Shown one piece after another: positions 10,951 to 23,691 of a stretch of 64,000 nt of DNA. Below the pieces are notes generated by a model that worked only from the letters and a program-made list of their open reading frames with translations, was not told the DNA's origin and did not search any database. The stretch lies in the NCBI GenBank assembly GCA_034440615.1, contig JAOTOM010005100.1, forward strand, positions 318,501 to 382,500, read 5' to 3'. Every line of letters starts with the position of its first letter. The first letter of the stretch is position 1. Source of the DNA: Ashinkailepas kermadecensis. Its lineage: Eukaryota > Arthropoda > Thecostraca > Neolepadidae. The translations under genes were made by a program, and so were the position numbers.

Positions 10951-11224
10951 CTTCAGCTATCCAGCCACCGAGAGCGTTTCGCATTAGACACACTGGGTGC
11001 TGCATAAGCTGAACCACACAGTCCACCACCGTGGAGGCCAGGACGGCCGACAGCGCACACGTATCTGACGTGAATCTTTGCAAGCCGAGCCGATTTGATC
11101 ATCATGCAGCCTCACACACTCAGCCGCTATCAATCCAGATAACTCGTACATCTCGTTAACTTGTCAAATGGCAAAGCAGACGGACCGGAATTAAGTGCGG
11201 CGCAGTAGTCATATGCGTGCCCGG

Positions 11225-11640
11225 CTAGAGGTGGAATGGGTGCTGGGTCAGAGGGGGAATGGGTGCTGGGCCAGAGGTCGTGGTTATTAGTTTTACGACA
11301 CGTCGACCGTTGAGTCATGTAGCGTCGCCAATCTCTCACGCTGATTGGTTGTGGGCGAAGAGTAGCGACAGGTGAGGCTCGAACCCACAATCTTTCGATT
11401 GGGCCAGAGGTGAAATGGGTGCCTGGTCAGAGGTGGAATGGGTGCTTGGCCAGAGGTGAAATGGGTGCTGGGCCAGAGGTGGAATGGGTGCCTGGCCAGA
11501 GGTGAAATGGGTGCTGGGCCAGAAGGTGGAATTGGTGCTGGGCCAGAGGTGAAATGGGTGCTGGGCCATGGGAGGAATGGGTGCTGGGCCAGGAGGAATT
11601 GGTGCCGGACCAGGGGTGGCATCAGAACCGGGCAAGAGGT
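11225..11640. repeat. 23-bp minisatellite interrupted by a SINE
   Basis: The unit is GGCCAGAGGTGAAATGGG plus TGCTG. About two copies precede and ten follow the SINE at 11279-11400. The motif GGGCCAGAGGT sits on both sides of the SINE, either as a target duplication or simply as the next array unit. Confidence 0.88.
11279..11400 (-). mobile_element. 5'-truncated SINE, family 1
   Basis: Read on minus, it runs from the anticodon-loop side (AATCGAAAGATTGTGGG) through the B-box-like GGGTTCGAGCC to the common body ACCAATCAGCGTGAGAGATT and ends GTCGTAAAACTAATAACCA. The A-box half of the tRNA head is missing. It is the same family as 13558-13680 and 37649-37812. Confidence 0.85.
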
Positions 11641-12239
11641 ATTGTTTGTCCGTTTGGGTTAAAGGGCACTTCATCTGCACTATATATGCAACACCCATTT
11701 ATAGGCTGATAAAAACAAACATTTATAGGATGGCCACTTACTTCTAACCGGATAATTTCGCTACCAATATAGACTACCCACACCCAGATATTAATGAGGA
11801 GATCAAGCGGTGTGAAACTCTAATAGGATGGGTGGCTGGCTAGAGGCTACATGGATGCTACAGTAAAGTGGGTGCCAGGGCAGAGGTAGGATTAGTAAAG
11901 TAAAGTAAACACAGTAAAGTTAGATGCCACAGTAGTTAGATGGGGGCCTGGGCAGATAGCATTGGGTGTCCCGAGACAGGATGTCCAAAATGATGACCAC
12001 CATCGCACATTTGAAAGAACTCCAAAAGAGCACCCGCTTGTAGTACGCAGACGTACTCAGAAGGGAAGTCAAAACGAAGAAGAATAGAAGGCGCCGTTAT
12101 TCCCTACCCCTTGGTGGACGAGTAAACTGCATTTTCTACTTCCCTCTTCACCACGGAGCGCCAAAAGGCGCCACCACAGCGATATGTTGACTGCTGGTTC
12201 GTTCCATGACAGATTGACCAATAATTTTCAAATTTTACA
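11641..12239. other. Unique DNA with a few short repeats
   Basis: Short AGTAAAG/TAAAGT repeats occur near 11895-11940, and decayed copies of the 23-bp unit may continue to about 11960. No gene was seen. Confidence 0.45.
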
Positions 12240-12560
12240 CCCTATAAATTTGTATTTGGGCCAACATTGGTGTACAGGGTAGTCTTGTGCTTTGAACACG
12301 CCTGAACAAGTTTGAGCCCGATCCGACTAACGGTTTCGGAGTTATAGCCTACGGCAGTATTTTGAGGGCACACAACAAGGGTATTTTTGGCGATAGATAT
12401 CTCATCGATAATGAGGAGGAAGTGTGACATATTATACATCTTTGAGAAGAAAAATGAGTAAAGAAAACATCCGTGATAAATATCAACATTTCTCACATTT
12501 GACCTCGTGACCTCGTGACATTCTGTGACCCCTAGCCCATTGAAATTGATAAATTTGACG
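12240..12560 (+). repeat. Unclassified interspersed repeat, copy 1 (plus)
   Basis: Its landmarks (GGTTTCGGAGTTATAGCC, GATATCTCATCGATAATGAG, then GACCTCGTGAC and CCCATTGAAATTGATAAATTTG) recur in the same order on the opposite strand at about 14090-14400. No coding potential is recognised. It is probably a non-autonomous or decayed transposable element. Confidence 0.65.
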
Positions 12561-13557
12561 GCAGAAATACAAACTGGCATGATTTGGGACACTGTGCTGC
12601 ACAATGGTACATATTCTTGGAAAATGAAAGCAGATCAAACGGCGTCGATTTGGCTTGATAACCAAATCGCTACAAACGGCGTCGATTTCGAAGTTCGCCG
12701 AAACCGAATGTTGGGGGTAAACATGGAATCTGGGGCCGTGGGCACCTTAAGAATCGTCAAAATATTCCGGGAAATTCCGAAAAAGGAACATTCTGAACGT
12801 TGTATTTTTGGGCGACGGGTGACATAGGACTTTTTCAAGCCGTTTTCTGTGATTTCTGGTCACTGCAACGCCTAGCAGGTTATCAAATCTGGTAATAAAA
12901 GCGTGGCAAACAGCTTGGATTCCCGGAAATGGCTTTTTGAGATAGTAAATATCAATTGACGGACGATTTTAAGATGGCATCTGAAACAGCTCATCCTGGC
13001 GCATCGCTTTGGTCCAGGATATTTATTTAATCTGTAAAAGTTTTTAACGAGTTAATTTTGAAGTTTCATGTGCATTCAGAAATTTGTAAAGCTTGGAATA
13101 TGGCATATTTCAGGGACTTCTCAAGAGGTACAGATAGCCAGCAGCCAACGGAACATATTTTCTTCCATGGCAAGTCAATTTTGAGTTCAAACAGATCCGG
13201 CTTTGCCAAGCCTGTTGACGTTTCTTTCACGATGTCAACCTCTCTGTTGTCCGCTGGCATCAACGCCGACGCCTTTATCTCCCTCGGAACCGTCATCAGG
13301 CTGGACAGTATTGAGCTATGTACGGATGGGGAGTACGGATATATGTTAGAAGTACGGATGGGGTGGGAGGGAAGACATACGCGAGACAAACACCTCGGAT
13401 TTTATCTGCCTTTAACACATAGTCATCAGCAGTCCACAGAGACGCAAATCATTTTCTTCAGCACAAAATGATAAACTTGCCTAACACTTGATCGCTGATA
13501 CAAAGTGATCCTTATGTTTGTTATAGGTACCTACCTACCGCGCCAGATGCAATATGT

Positions 13558-13680
13558 AGGTTGGTTATTGGTTTTACGACACGTCGACCGTTGAGTCATG
13601 TAGCGTCGCCAATATCTCACGCCGATTGGTCGCGGGCGAAGAGTAGCGACAGGTGAGACTCGAACCCACAGCCTTTCGAT
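13558..13680 (-). mobile_element. 5'-truncated SINE, family 1
   Basis: It has the same body and tail as 11279-11400 and is truncated at the same point of the tRNA head (ATCGAAAGG). Short ATGTAGG motifs at both edges suggest a target duplication. The tail on minus is AATAACCAACC. Confidence 0.85.
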
Positions 13681-14089
13681 GTAGGTAATAGAACCTGATC
13701 CAATAGGGTCGGGTTGTGTTATTTCCATGTTTGATGTTATTCAATACATATCAGTTGTTCCGGAGTACAATTGCGTCGCTACGCGTAAAAAACCCATGGG
13801 TGACCTATCGGTAACTCGTGACCTTGAAATTCGTGATGTTTTTGAGGAAAACTATAAGATCTACATTAAAAGGTGGGAGTATTTTCATCTTAGAAAAACG
13901 TTTTCCAATCACATGTCCGTATGCCATTGTTCTACCTCATGCAGCTTTCCAATGAAAGAAAGCTTACACGAAATCCGTTCTACCCGGAAAACGCAAAATC
14001 GAAAAAGTCATGAAAAGCGGACGGCTATATCGGATATTCATAAGTACACATTTCTTTTTTCTTTTTTGTTTGCTCAGCGAAATCATGCC

Positions 14090-14400
14090 CACTTTTATTT
14101 CCGCCGTCAAATTTGTCAATTTCGATGGGCTAAGGGTCACGGGAGATCACGAGGTAAAATGTAGGAAATACTGATATTTTATTTCGGGAATGTTTGAGTT
14201 GATCTTTTTTCTTCTGAAATATATATAATTTGCCACCCCTTTTCCCTTCTTATTGATGAGATATCCATCGTCAAACCAACCCATGTCATTTGACCTAAAA
14301 ATAATGCCGGAGGCTATAGCCCAAAAACCGTTGGCCGAATCTGGCTGAAATTTGGACAGCCGTATTCAGAGCCAGACTACCCTGTGGGCAAATTTTGGTC
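14090..14400 (-). repeat. Unclassified interspersed repeat, copy 2 (minus)
   Basis: It is a diverged inverted partner of 12240-12560. TTTCCGCCGTCAAATTTGTC, GATCACGAGGT, TGATGAGATATCCATCG and GGAGGCTATAGCCC are the reverse complements of the copy-1 landmarks. The two copies diverge beyond about 12560 and 14080, so they look like separate insertions rather than one long terminal inverted repeat. Confidence 0.6.
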
Positions 14401-14936
14401 TCAATCAAAAATTATGGGGTGAAGTGTATTGGTCGATCTGTCGTGGAAAGCATCTGCTGGCAAAGGTCGGGAGCACGAAGAGAAGAAGAGAAATTGACTG
14501 TGATCCTGGCTGATCGTCGTCTATAGGCCAACCTGCCCCGTAATGTTGAAACGACACCTGAAGACTGTTGGCCAGTAAGGAGAATGTGGTCGAAAATTGG
14601 CTTCTCCCCTCAAATCTAAATAGTTTTTTGTTTTGTTTGTGCACCAATTGCCATCGACCTGAGAGCAGCGACATGGTGTCAAAATCCTACTGAAGTTCCA
14701 ATACACCTATTTGATAAATTGTGTCTTCCATTGTGCATTATTCGACATTCCCCATGGATTTCTGTCATGTGTCGACCTGGCCGGCTGGATCTTACTTCCG
14801 TATGTACCCAGATACGCCTGGCGAACCTGCTGGCATTCAGAGCGCCATCATTACTGACTCGTTGCGTCGCGTCGTAATTATAGCAGCTTTGAGGAGCTTC
14901 AGGGAACGCGCGCGTCAGACATTCGCCGTCCTACTG
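14401..14936. other. Unique spacer
   Basis: No gene or repeat family is recognised. Confidence 0.45.
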
Positions 14937-15720
14937 CTGCATAGGAGACACACCGTCATATTGAGACATAGGAGACACAAACTGCTGTACTACTGTACAA
15001 GACACACCCACCGCCATACTGCTGCATGGGAGACACACTGTCATATTGCGACATAGGAGACACAAACTGCCGTACTACTGCACAAGAGACCCACCGCCAT
15101 ACTGCTGCATATGAGACACACTGTAATATCGCGACATAGGAGACAAACTGCCGTATTACTGTACAAGAGACACCCACTGCCATACTGCTGCATATAAGAC
15201 ACACCGTCATATTGCGACATGGGAGACACACACTGCCGTATTACTGTACAAGAGACACCCACCGCCATACTGCTGCATAGGAGACACTGTAATATTGCGA
15301 CATAGGAGACACAAACTGCCGTATTACTGTACAAGAGACACCCACCGCCATACTGCTGCATAGGAGACACACCGTCCCATTGCAACATAGGAGACACAAA
15401 CTGCCGTACTACTGTACAAGACACTCACCGCCCTACTGCTGCATACGAGACACACCGTCCTATTGCGACATAGGAGACACCCACTGTCGTACTACTGTCC
15501 AAGAGAAACCCACCGCCATAATGCTCCATAGGAGACACACCGTCCTATTGCGACATAGGAGACGCCCACCGCCCTACTGCTGCATAGGAGACACACCGTC
15601 CTATTGTGACATAGGAGACATAAATCGCAATACTACTGTGCATGAGACACCTCCCGCCCTGCTGTTACAAAGACACCCATCGTCCTACTGCTAAACAGGG
15701 CACTGCCATACTGATGTACA
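14937..15720. repeat. Minisatellite of about 27 bp with three-monomer higher-order pattern
   Basis: Three related monomer types alternate: CATAGGAGACACAAACTGCC, then ACTACTGTACAAGAGACACC, then CCATACTGCTGCATAGGAGA. The higher-order period is about 79-85 bp. The array decays towards 15900. Confidence 0.9.
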
Positions 15721-15989
15721 GGAGGCAACAGGCTTAACGCTTCGTAGAAAATATGCACCGTCCCACTGTCGAACAGGAGGTGCCTAACGTCCTTGTGCCA
15801 CACAGGAAATATTCATCCACCTATTGCTACACAGGAGACATGCACCACCCATCGCTACATCGAAGGTATCCAACGTTGCATCGTTGCGCAGGAGACGCCC
15901 ATAACAAGATACCCTCGGCTCTCTCTCAAGAGGTCATGACCACGCTCTGTCTGACAACACGAAATTGTGATCCACTCTGCCAGGTATGA

Positions 15990-16485
15990 CATAAGTTCGT
16001 GATCTAGCGAAGTACGGAACATCACATGATCCCACTCCCACGTAATTGTGAGCATACCGTCTAGCACAACACGCAGTAGTGATCCCACTCTTCCGGTATA
16101 ACACGCAGTGGTGACCTGCTGCCCGGTATAAGACGTGGCTGTGATCCTACTCTGCCCAGTATAACACGAGGCGGTGATCACATCTGCTCGGCATAGCACG
16201 CGGTTGTAATGCACTATCGAGAATAACACGCGGTGGTGATCTCGTTCTGCCCAGCAAATTACGTTGTGGTGATACTGCTCTGTCCGGCATGACAAGCCGT
16301 AGCGATCCAACTTCATCCGGTGTAACACGCGATGGTGATCCAACTCATCCCGGTATAACACGAGGTGGATCCAGCTCTATCTTACATGACACGAGGCCAT
16401 GGTGCCGGTCTGGTATAACACGCGGTGGTGATCCCACTCTGTCCAGCACTACCGGCATCACACGACGTTCGGTTCCTGCTCTGGC
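15990..16485. repeat. Degenerate minisatellite of about 31-33 bp
   Basis: Copies follow GGTATAACACGCGGTGGTGA then TCCCACTCTGTC, with frequent substitutions and length changes. Confidence 0.85.
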
Positions 16486-17328
16486 CTGTATAATTGATGG
16501 CATCTGGACGGGTAACAGCATTTTTCGCACGAACGCTGACAAATGGCGTGACGATGAGGATCGTCTGAAGAATGAAGCTCCCAGGACTGTATAATTTTAG
16601 CACCAAAGGAACAATGAACTAATATTTGTTCACTATGAATGTTATATTTTACGGACATCAACAAAATGTAACTTCCACACAACCACGAAAAAAACGCGGC
16701 ACCAAAAAACCAGTTCAGTGTATCCGGCAGAGCCTTGAAACCATCTGTTTCACCAGAGCATCGCATTTCTTAACTGACCGGGCACCAGTCACCACACATG
16801 TACAGAAGCACGCGTTTACTGTGTTGGTCCGGCAGCACCTACCTGGCTGATCCTGGGGCGGGGCCTGTTCCTCCTGCGGCTGCGGAGGTGCTCGGCCTGT
16901 CAGACAGAGGACACCAGTCATCACGATACAGCGGCAGAAAGCCATCGGGCATACACCGGAGAGCGAACAGCGGTGCGGGTCTCGAGGAACTTACTAAAAT
17001 TATCAAATTTAGCGTAAAGGTGTGTGACATTGCACGCTGTTGTGGGCTTTTACTTTGGAACCTTGATGTGCATTCCCAGCATTTTTCACAGCATCGCTCT
17101 AGGAAGCAGGCAATTCTACGACGCTTGTTCGTTTCGTCCTCAAAATGAGATCGATGAAAATCCACTTTACCCCGCCGTAATCAGATCACATGCTTAGAAG
17201 CGTGTCTAGAGCATAACTGGATCAAGAACTAGATCCAGTCAATAGCGGTGGCATTAAATCACCCTCCGTTCAGAATATACAGTGGCGTCATAGTCACTAT
17301 CCACCCAGTCTGCGTGCCTTGTACACCG
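16486..17328. other. Unique DNA, no gene recognised
   Basis: Several 60-110 codon open frames exist on both strands, but none resembles a known family. Confidence 0.45.
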
Positions 17329-17621
17329 CCTTCCGTCTGGGATGGCGTCTGACCGCCTGTCTACTCGGTCCGCACAGTGACGCCACGTTACCTCTGTCCA
17401 GCCAATAACAGTGACGTCACATTGGCCTACGTTCAGACTGCGTCATAATACCACATCCACCCAGTATGTGTACCTAGTATACCCAGTATGTGCACCCAGT
17501 ATAATACCCAGTATGTGTACCACCCAGCCTTCCGTCTGGGGTAACGTCTAACCGCCTGTCTACGCGGTCAGCGCAGTGGCACCACGTTACCTCTGTCCAG
17601 CCAACAACCGTGACGTCGCAT
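17329..17621. repeat. Direct duplication (94 bp twice, period 199) with a short core repeat
   Basis: CCTTCCGTCTGGGATGGCGT through CCACGTTACCTCTGTCCAGC appears at 17329-17422 and again, diverged, at 17528-17621. Between them ACCCAGTATGTGTACC-type units repeat three to four times. Both long copies carry TGACGTC motifs. Confidence 0.8.
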
Positions 17622-17779
17622 TCATCTCCGCTGTTGGCTCAACAGTGACGCTACACCACCTTCCCCATCCTCTGGAGCGACGCCACATCGCGCCGATAGG
17701 TCACATCTCGGGGGGCATTGTTTTTCAAGCGGCCATTTAGCGGGCGTGTGCCGACATAACTCAGCGGATGACACGACCA

Positions 17780-18470
17780 CACTTCCACTTGTCCCATTAC
17801 AGTGATGCACGGCCGCCGCCGACGAGACCGATCGGAGCCGTGACACCGGAGCACATGTCGCCGCCGCGCGCCGGGCCGCCCGGCAATACCCCCCCCCCCT
17901 CATGTCAAATGCATGGGTGCCGGCTGGCGGAAGGCGTGCGCGGCTGCTGACCACAGGTGCCAATCTCTGGGGCAGCGTCCCGTGTCGGCCGCCGGAAATT
18001 TATATCAGCGTCCCTGGTTCCACCGGGGATCGTGGACACTACGGAAAACGAGCGGCGTCGTAAATCTCAGCTGGCTTCATACATGGTACGGCGAGATGTA
18101 AGTCAAGCAGCCGACGCAGTCATTGCGTAAATTGGGTGTGCCGACAAGCTATGCGTAGGAAAGTCCTATATTGGCACGCGAAAGTCTAGCAACCTCGTCG
18201 TCTCGATAACCCCGGTCACGAAAGCACCAGTCGGTTTAGCTGCCCTGTATTGCCTGCAGCACTCGCACGATCACACGAGACCGACAGACACCGTACAGCA
18301 CTTTCTCCTCTGAATGTAAGCCGTGATACCGCCTTTCCTATGAATTTAGAAGCCGAATTTAGTTGGGAAGCACGCGCGCACGGAGCGCACAAGCACAGAT
18401 GCGCCCGCTTTGAGAATCTAAGCCTGACTGTGGCGGCCGCACGGCCGCTGGCCATGCCTGAAGACCCCCC
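17780..18470. other. CpG-rich stretch
   Basis: The local rise in CpG (GGCCGCCGCCGACGAG, CGCCGCGCGCCGGGCCG, GGCGGCCGCACGGCCGC) contrasts with the flanks. It could be a promoter-associated island. No exon is recognised beside it. Confidence 0.35.
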
Positions 18471-18540
18471 GCTTCTGATTGGCCGAGCACGGTAGACGCC
18501 CATTTACGTCACATCCATGTTCTAGAAGCTTCTACGGAAG
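18470..18540 (-). promoter_or_regulatory. Promoter-like cluster: CCAAT box, CRE-like and heat-shock-element-like sites
   Basis: Reading minus, a perfect three-subunit heat shock element lies within GTTCTAGAAGCTTCTA (18519-18534). Next come TGACGTAA (18504-18511) and an inverted-CCAAT sequence (ATTGG on plus, 18478-18482) beside CpG-rich DNA. The combination is typical of stress-inducible promoters, but no TATA box or downstream coding exon is visible, so function is a guess. Confidence 0.3.
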
Positions 18541-19179
18541 TGGGCTTGCCTTTAGTGAAGGGTACTATGTGATATTTACGGTACCCTATTTTACAGTTAC
18601 TATTACGGTATACTTTTACAATCGGAAGGCTTACGGGATTATACCAATTACGGTTACGGGACAGCCAAACGTATAACTTTATGTGAACTGGGTTTGATAC
18701 CGGCTGCACAGTATTGAGGTCACATTTCTGACGCCTGGCGCCAGAGAGGGGAGGTGAAGGTACAAGGTCCACTGACCGGCCCCGTTGGAGCGGTGGCTGC
18801 TTACGTCGGCATCAGACAGGCGGACGCCAGTCTAGGTGCCTGAAACTTGTCGCGCCAGGAACGGAGGGGGTAGGGGGGCTGAATTTATGGGATCAAGACG
18901 CTCAAAAACTAACTCTCTTACATATGCTAGATTTGGTGGCTTCTTCAAAGAAATGGACAAGAGTCCCAACAATGGCCGACATTACTACAGATCATTGGAC
19001 AGGGACTAAAAGCTACCTACAATGGTGGAGAATTCGACATTAATGCTATTTAGTTACACGGGAGGAAGTGATGTAAGGAAGAGTGATGCGCCCACTTCTT
19101 TAGTGGCTAGTAACTTGGACCTTAGGGCACATCGACATCATTGGTCACATAGCACCCACTTCATGGAGTTCGGATAGAA
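18541..19179. other. Unique DNA
   Basis: No gene recognised. Confidence 0.45.
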
Positions 19180-19596
19180 CGCCCCCCCCCCCACCCCTCA
19201 CCGACGCAGCACCACCTTTCCGTGGTGGGGGAGTGAGTGTTCCTAAGATCCGGCGGGCAGTCATTGTCCAACGGGGAGGAGTCAAACTGGGAGTGCCTCT
19301 TTCATCTCCTGCTCCCATTCCAACATCCATCCCATGTCAACATCCCTGTACTTGACCTGGTCCTGCAGCACCAACCCTCCCAACTAAGAGCAAGCAGGAT
19401 AACTTCTCCGGTTCCATCCGTCCGCTCAGTTGTATCGGGCCAGTCGGGCGCCATTGGTCCGTCCCCGAAGTTGACGCAGCCCTGCAGGTTGAGGTCCCCC
19501 GTCGTACGGCGCTAGTTGTGACGGGGGACCAACACGCCTCTTTGGTCCCGATATTCCGGAGGGACGGGCGGGCTCGCACGGCTCCATAGGGCCAAG
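19180..19596 (+). mobile_element. Copy of the leading (5' side) region of the RNase H-type LINE
   Basis: The plus strand matches the minus strand of 39080-39515: a C-run, CACCACCTTTCCGTGGTGGG, CCTGCAGCACCAAC, GTTGTATCGGGcCAGTC, CCAACACGCCTCTTTGGTCC and GGAGGGACGGGCGGG, in order. That region is the start of the LINE at 33-39.5 kb. A 5'-only piece is unusual for a LINE, since insertions normally lose the 5' end. Confidence 0.7.
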
Positions 19597-19605
19597 TGAC
19601 GGGAC

Positions 19606-20820
<1,215 letters not shown>

Positions 20821-20899
20821 AGCATGGCTCGAGGGCGACTTTTTATTGGCAAGAAAGCTGGAATTCTCAGTTTCTAAACAAACTCCAATTCATAAAACA

Positions 20900-21295
20900 A
20901 CTCCAGGCAGCATGGCCATCGTCGCTGAAAAAGCGTCGAAGAGAAGAGGTGATATTGGCACGCTTGCGAATGGAGCATACGTATGCTACGCACGTTACCT
21001 TTTGAGATGTCCTATGTCAATTCCCCAATGCCATGCACCTATGACAGTTCTACACGTGCTGTTTTCTTGCCCCACCTTACGGTTGGAACGAAGACGCTAC
21101 CTCGGCTCCAACTTCCATGAAACCTTCTACTGCAATATTTTAGGTGAATACTCGGAGATTGTCCAGACAGGTCAAATATATCCGTATATATCGGCTACTC
21201 CGTTCGATGTAATCTATCCATTTCAAAAACACATCCATGCCACCAAGTGCAACGTTGTGAAAGAAGCAGATATATACATAACCAGTATAAATTGA
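20900..21295 (+). pseudogene. Fragment of LINE ORF2 C-terminal Cys/His region
   Basis: The open frame ends with YLLRCPMSIPQCH, then TVLHVLFSCPTLRLERRRYL. This is the same arrangement as the end of the full LINE at about 33.3 kb (YLLCGDERPKYMRC, TVRHVLVSCPNYTEERRRHF). It continues about 60 codons to a stop at 21293. The upstream RNase H is not recognisable. Confidence 0.65.
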
Positions 21296-21681
21296 TGCGA
21301 ACTTAAACCGAAATAGTTAATTAAACAATCATTTAATCGAATACAGCAGCATTTAAAAGTAAGGACTTAAACATTCGCGCATCGAACAGCCATCGGACAA
21401 GAAGCAGAACGTTTTATATCATGAGAGATGAGCTAAGATGAATGGCGAGTTTCAAGTGGAGAGATCTGACTACGTCAAACACTCGGCTAACTAGCTGCGC
21501 AAAGAGCATACTACGGACTGGCCGCATTCAACTTAATTTATCAAAACAGCGCAAGCATTGCCTTCTTTTTTTTAAACCCAGGCCGTCACAAATGCAGTCT
21601 TCGTGGAAGTAACAGCATATGAGCCATACACAGATGCTGTGTAATGAAATTGGATGTGTGATCTAGCCAGAATACCCCACA

Positions 21682-21953
21682 GCAGGGGCGGACCCAGGAA
21701 TTGTCATGGGGGCACTTTGTATCTGGAATGGCTATCCGTTTTTTTTCGGAGGGGTGCCCCGTCTAAAAATTCGAGAGGGTGGGATGCAATCAAGCACTTT
21801 GAAAGTGAGCCATTTCCTATCAGAGGAACGCATCTGGCTGAAAAACTCCAGGGGGTTGCACTCGAGCCTTCCTGGAGGGGAACTTTTTCCAGGCCGGATG
21901 GGCGGCACATGTCCCAGTGCCCCCCCTCCTCTCTATAACCGCCCATGCCCCGC
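21682..21953. mobile_element. MITE-like element with CAGGGGCGGA-type ends
   Basis: It starts GCAGGGGCGGACCCAGGA and ends CCGCCCATGCCCCGC, an imperfect inverted repeat of a kind common in invertebrate non-autonomous DNA transposons. It contains no coding sequence. The target duplication is not clear. Confidence 0.45.
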
Positions 21954-22016
21954 AGATAGATCCAATGGATAGTACTCATTGTCATGTGCACAACGTTTGT
22001 CATTGATTCACATGAT

Positions 22017-22086
22017 GAGTTATGGGCATAGGCAGGCATGAGTTATGGGCATAGGCAGGCAGGCTCTATGGGCATAGGCAGGCATG
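22017..22086. repeat. Three copies of a 23-bp unit
   Basis: GAGTTATGGGCATAGGCAGG plus CAT is repeated. The third copy is altered at its start. The flanks (around 21960-22010 and 22150-22215) are also diverged duplicates of one another (GTGCACaACGTTTGTCATTG). Confidence 0.85.
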
Positions 22087-22215
22087 GACCAAAGGCAGAT
22101 GCTGTTTATTGACATCGGATGTGACCTCGCATGCATCGTAGCCAGATAATGAATACCCTACATATAGATGTCGATGGACAGTCTTCACGTCACGTGCACG
22201 ACGTTTGTCATTGGT

Positions 22216-23690
22216 TGGCAGGAGTACTCCGCGTCTGCGACGTACACGTCGCCGTGAATATACATCCAGCAGACTCCCTCAAGCAGCCTGGAAGAATGCC
22301 AGCTGGTGGATGGACCTGACCGGACGAGCATCGCCCAACTTCGCTGCCGCCGAATTTCATCGTAATAATAACACGGCAACACCAGGAGCGTCGTGAGAAT
22401 CTCGACAGCTGGCGCGTGGTTAACTATGTGGCATAGCGTCCGGAGAGCACGACAGAGATGATTTTCCATATACAGGGGCTCAAAATATGTTCCGACGTGA
22501 ACAGCACCACATTCACCTCCATTGTTCACGGTATCGGGTCAATCGTCGGCCAGCGATAGTTACTGGCTCCACTGTACATCGTGGAGAAAATCGTTTTAGT
22601 TTAAAATTGAGTGCAGCGTAATGCCACGCCGGCTTGTCTATGTTCACAAGTCTGGGCAACTGGGGAGGCTGAAGCCCACCGCAGATACTAGATCACAGCT
22701 TGTCATTTAGCAGCCGTCGCAAAAATAACGGCCAACGAGTACGACCACAGTTCGATCAACAGCGATGGTGAGCATTGTGAGCGTTTGTAACCTTATTGTG
22801 TATACTATCTTCCCATTTCTAATATACTTGCAAATCCGCAGGGCCAGACGTTTTGAGCCAGCAGATTCGGACGTCACGGCTAGACAAATTAACCAGGCGG
22901 ACCACGAGATTTATTAGGTGAGCTCCAGAATGTCTCGACCGCAGCGTCATACAGAGGCAATAACTCAGGCGGCACACTACCCGACAGTTTTGCTGTGCCG
23001 TCTCCAACAGGACTAGACGAGTGAGCCGCATATGTAGCTGTCTGGGGAAAATTGCACGGCCGGGTACGCTGGATGGCAGCCGTTTGTTTATTTGGGCTTA
23101 AGGGCGCCTGAACTGCTAGTGGTTATCTAGCGCCTTCTGGATGGCAGCCCAGCACGTACTGGGCGTATTGCGTTAAATACTTAGAGAATGGACGGATGTT
23201 GATCAGTTAATATATAGAGAAAAAAGGCGACATACTCATAATATGCAATGTCAGCACGAAGGTTTGGCCGGCGCTGCGGCGCTGCAGCGCGTCTCGCCGG
23301 CCGAGTCAGGCGCAGCCGGGTGCCGGCAGTCTGCCATGTCGTTAGGTTGATTGCGCAGGGCAGTGATCGTCAATACATGTGTTCGTGGGTTCGCTTTCAT
23401 GGCACTGGACTATACCACCCTTGGGAACCATCCACCCCATCGACCACGAAATCATCAAAATGTGACATCTTTGACCTCATTTGACCCTAAAGATATTGAC
23501 CTACTCATCAAATTTTACTGAACAGTTCATCATAGCCTTAAACTCACCTCTAAGTTTTGTATTTCTAGTTTCAGTAGTTTCCTGGATCTACGGTGTGGGC
23601 GTAAGCCACCCTCCCCTCTCGGGTTTGCGCCATGTGAGAAGCCTTCCTGTGCGCGCATTAGAGCACAATGCTGCACTTTCAGATTAAACC
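22216..23690. other. Unique DNA, no gene recognised
   Basis: A weak exon-like stretch lies at 22844-22918 (plus), between a pyrimidine-rich acceptor ending AATCCGCAG and a donor-like GTGAGC. One frame has an in-frame stop and no protein is recognised. Confidence 0.35.
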
Positions 23691-23691
23691 A

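Noticed and set aside
18216..18503. Start of the timeless gene at the CpG-rich promoter-like region
   Set aside because: The 700 or so residues expected upstream of the acidic exon are not found between 10.9 and 18.2 kb, so this promoter cannot be tied to timeless.
22844..22918. Small internal exon on plus
   Set aside because: Acceptor and donor look fair, but one frame ends in a stop at the donor and no protein family is recognised in the others.
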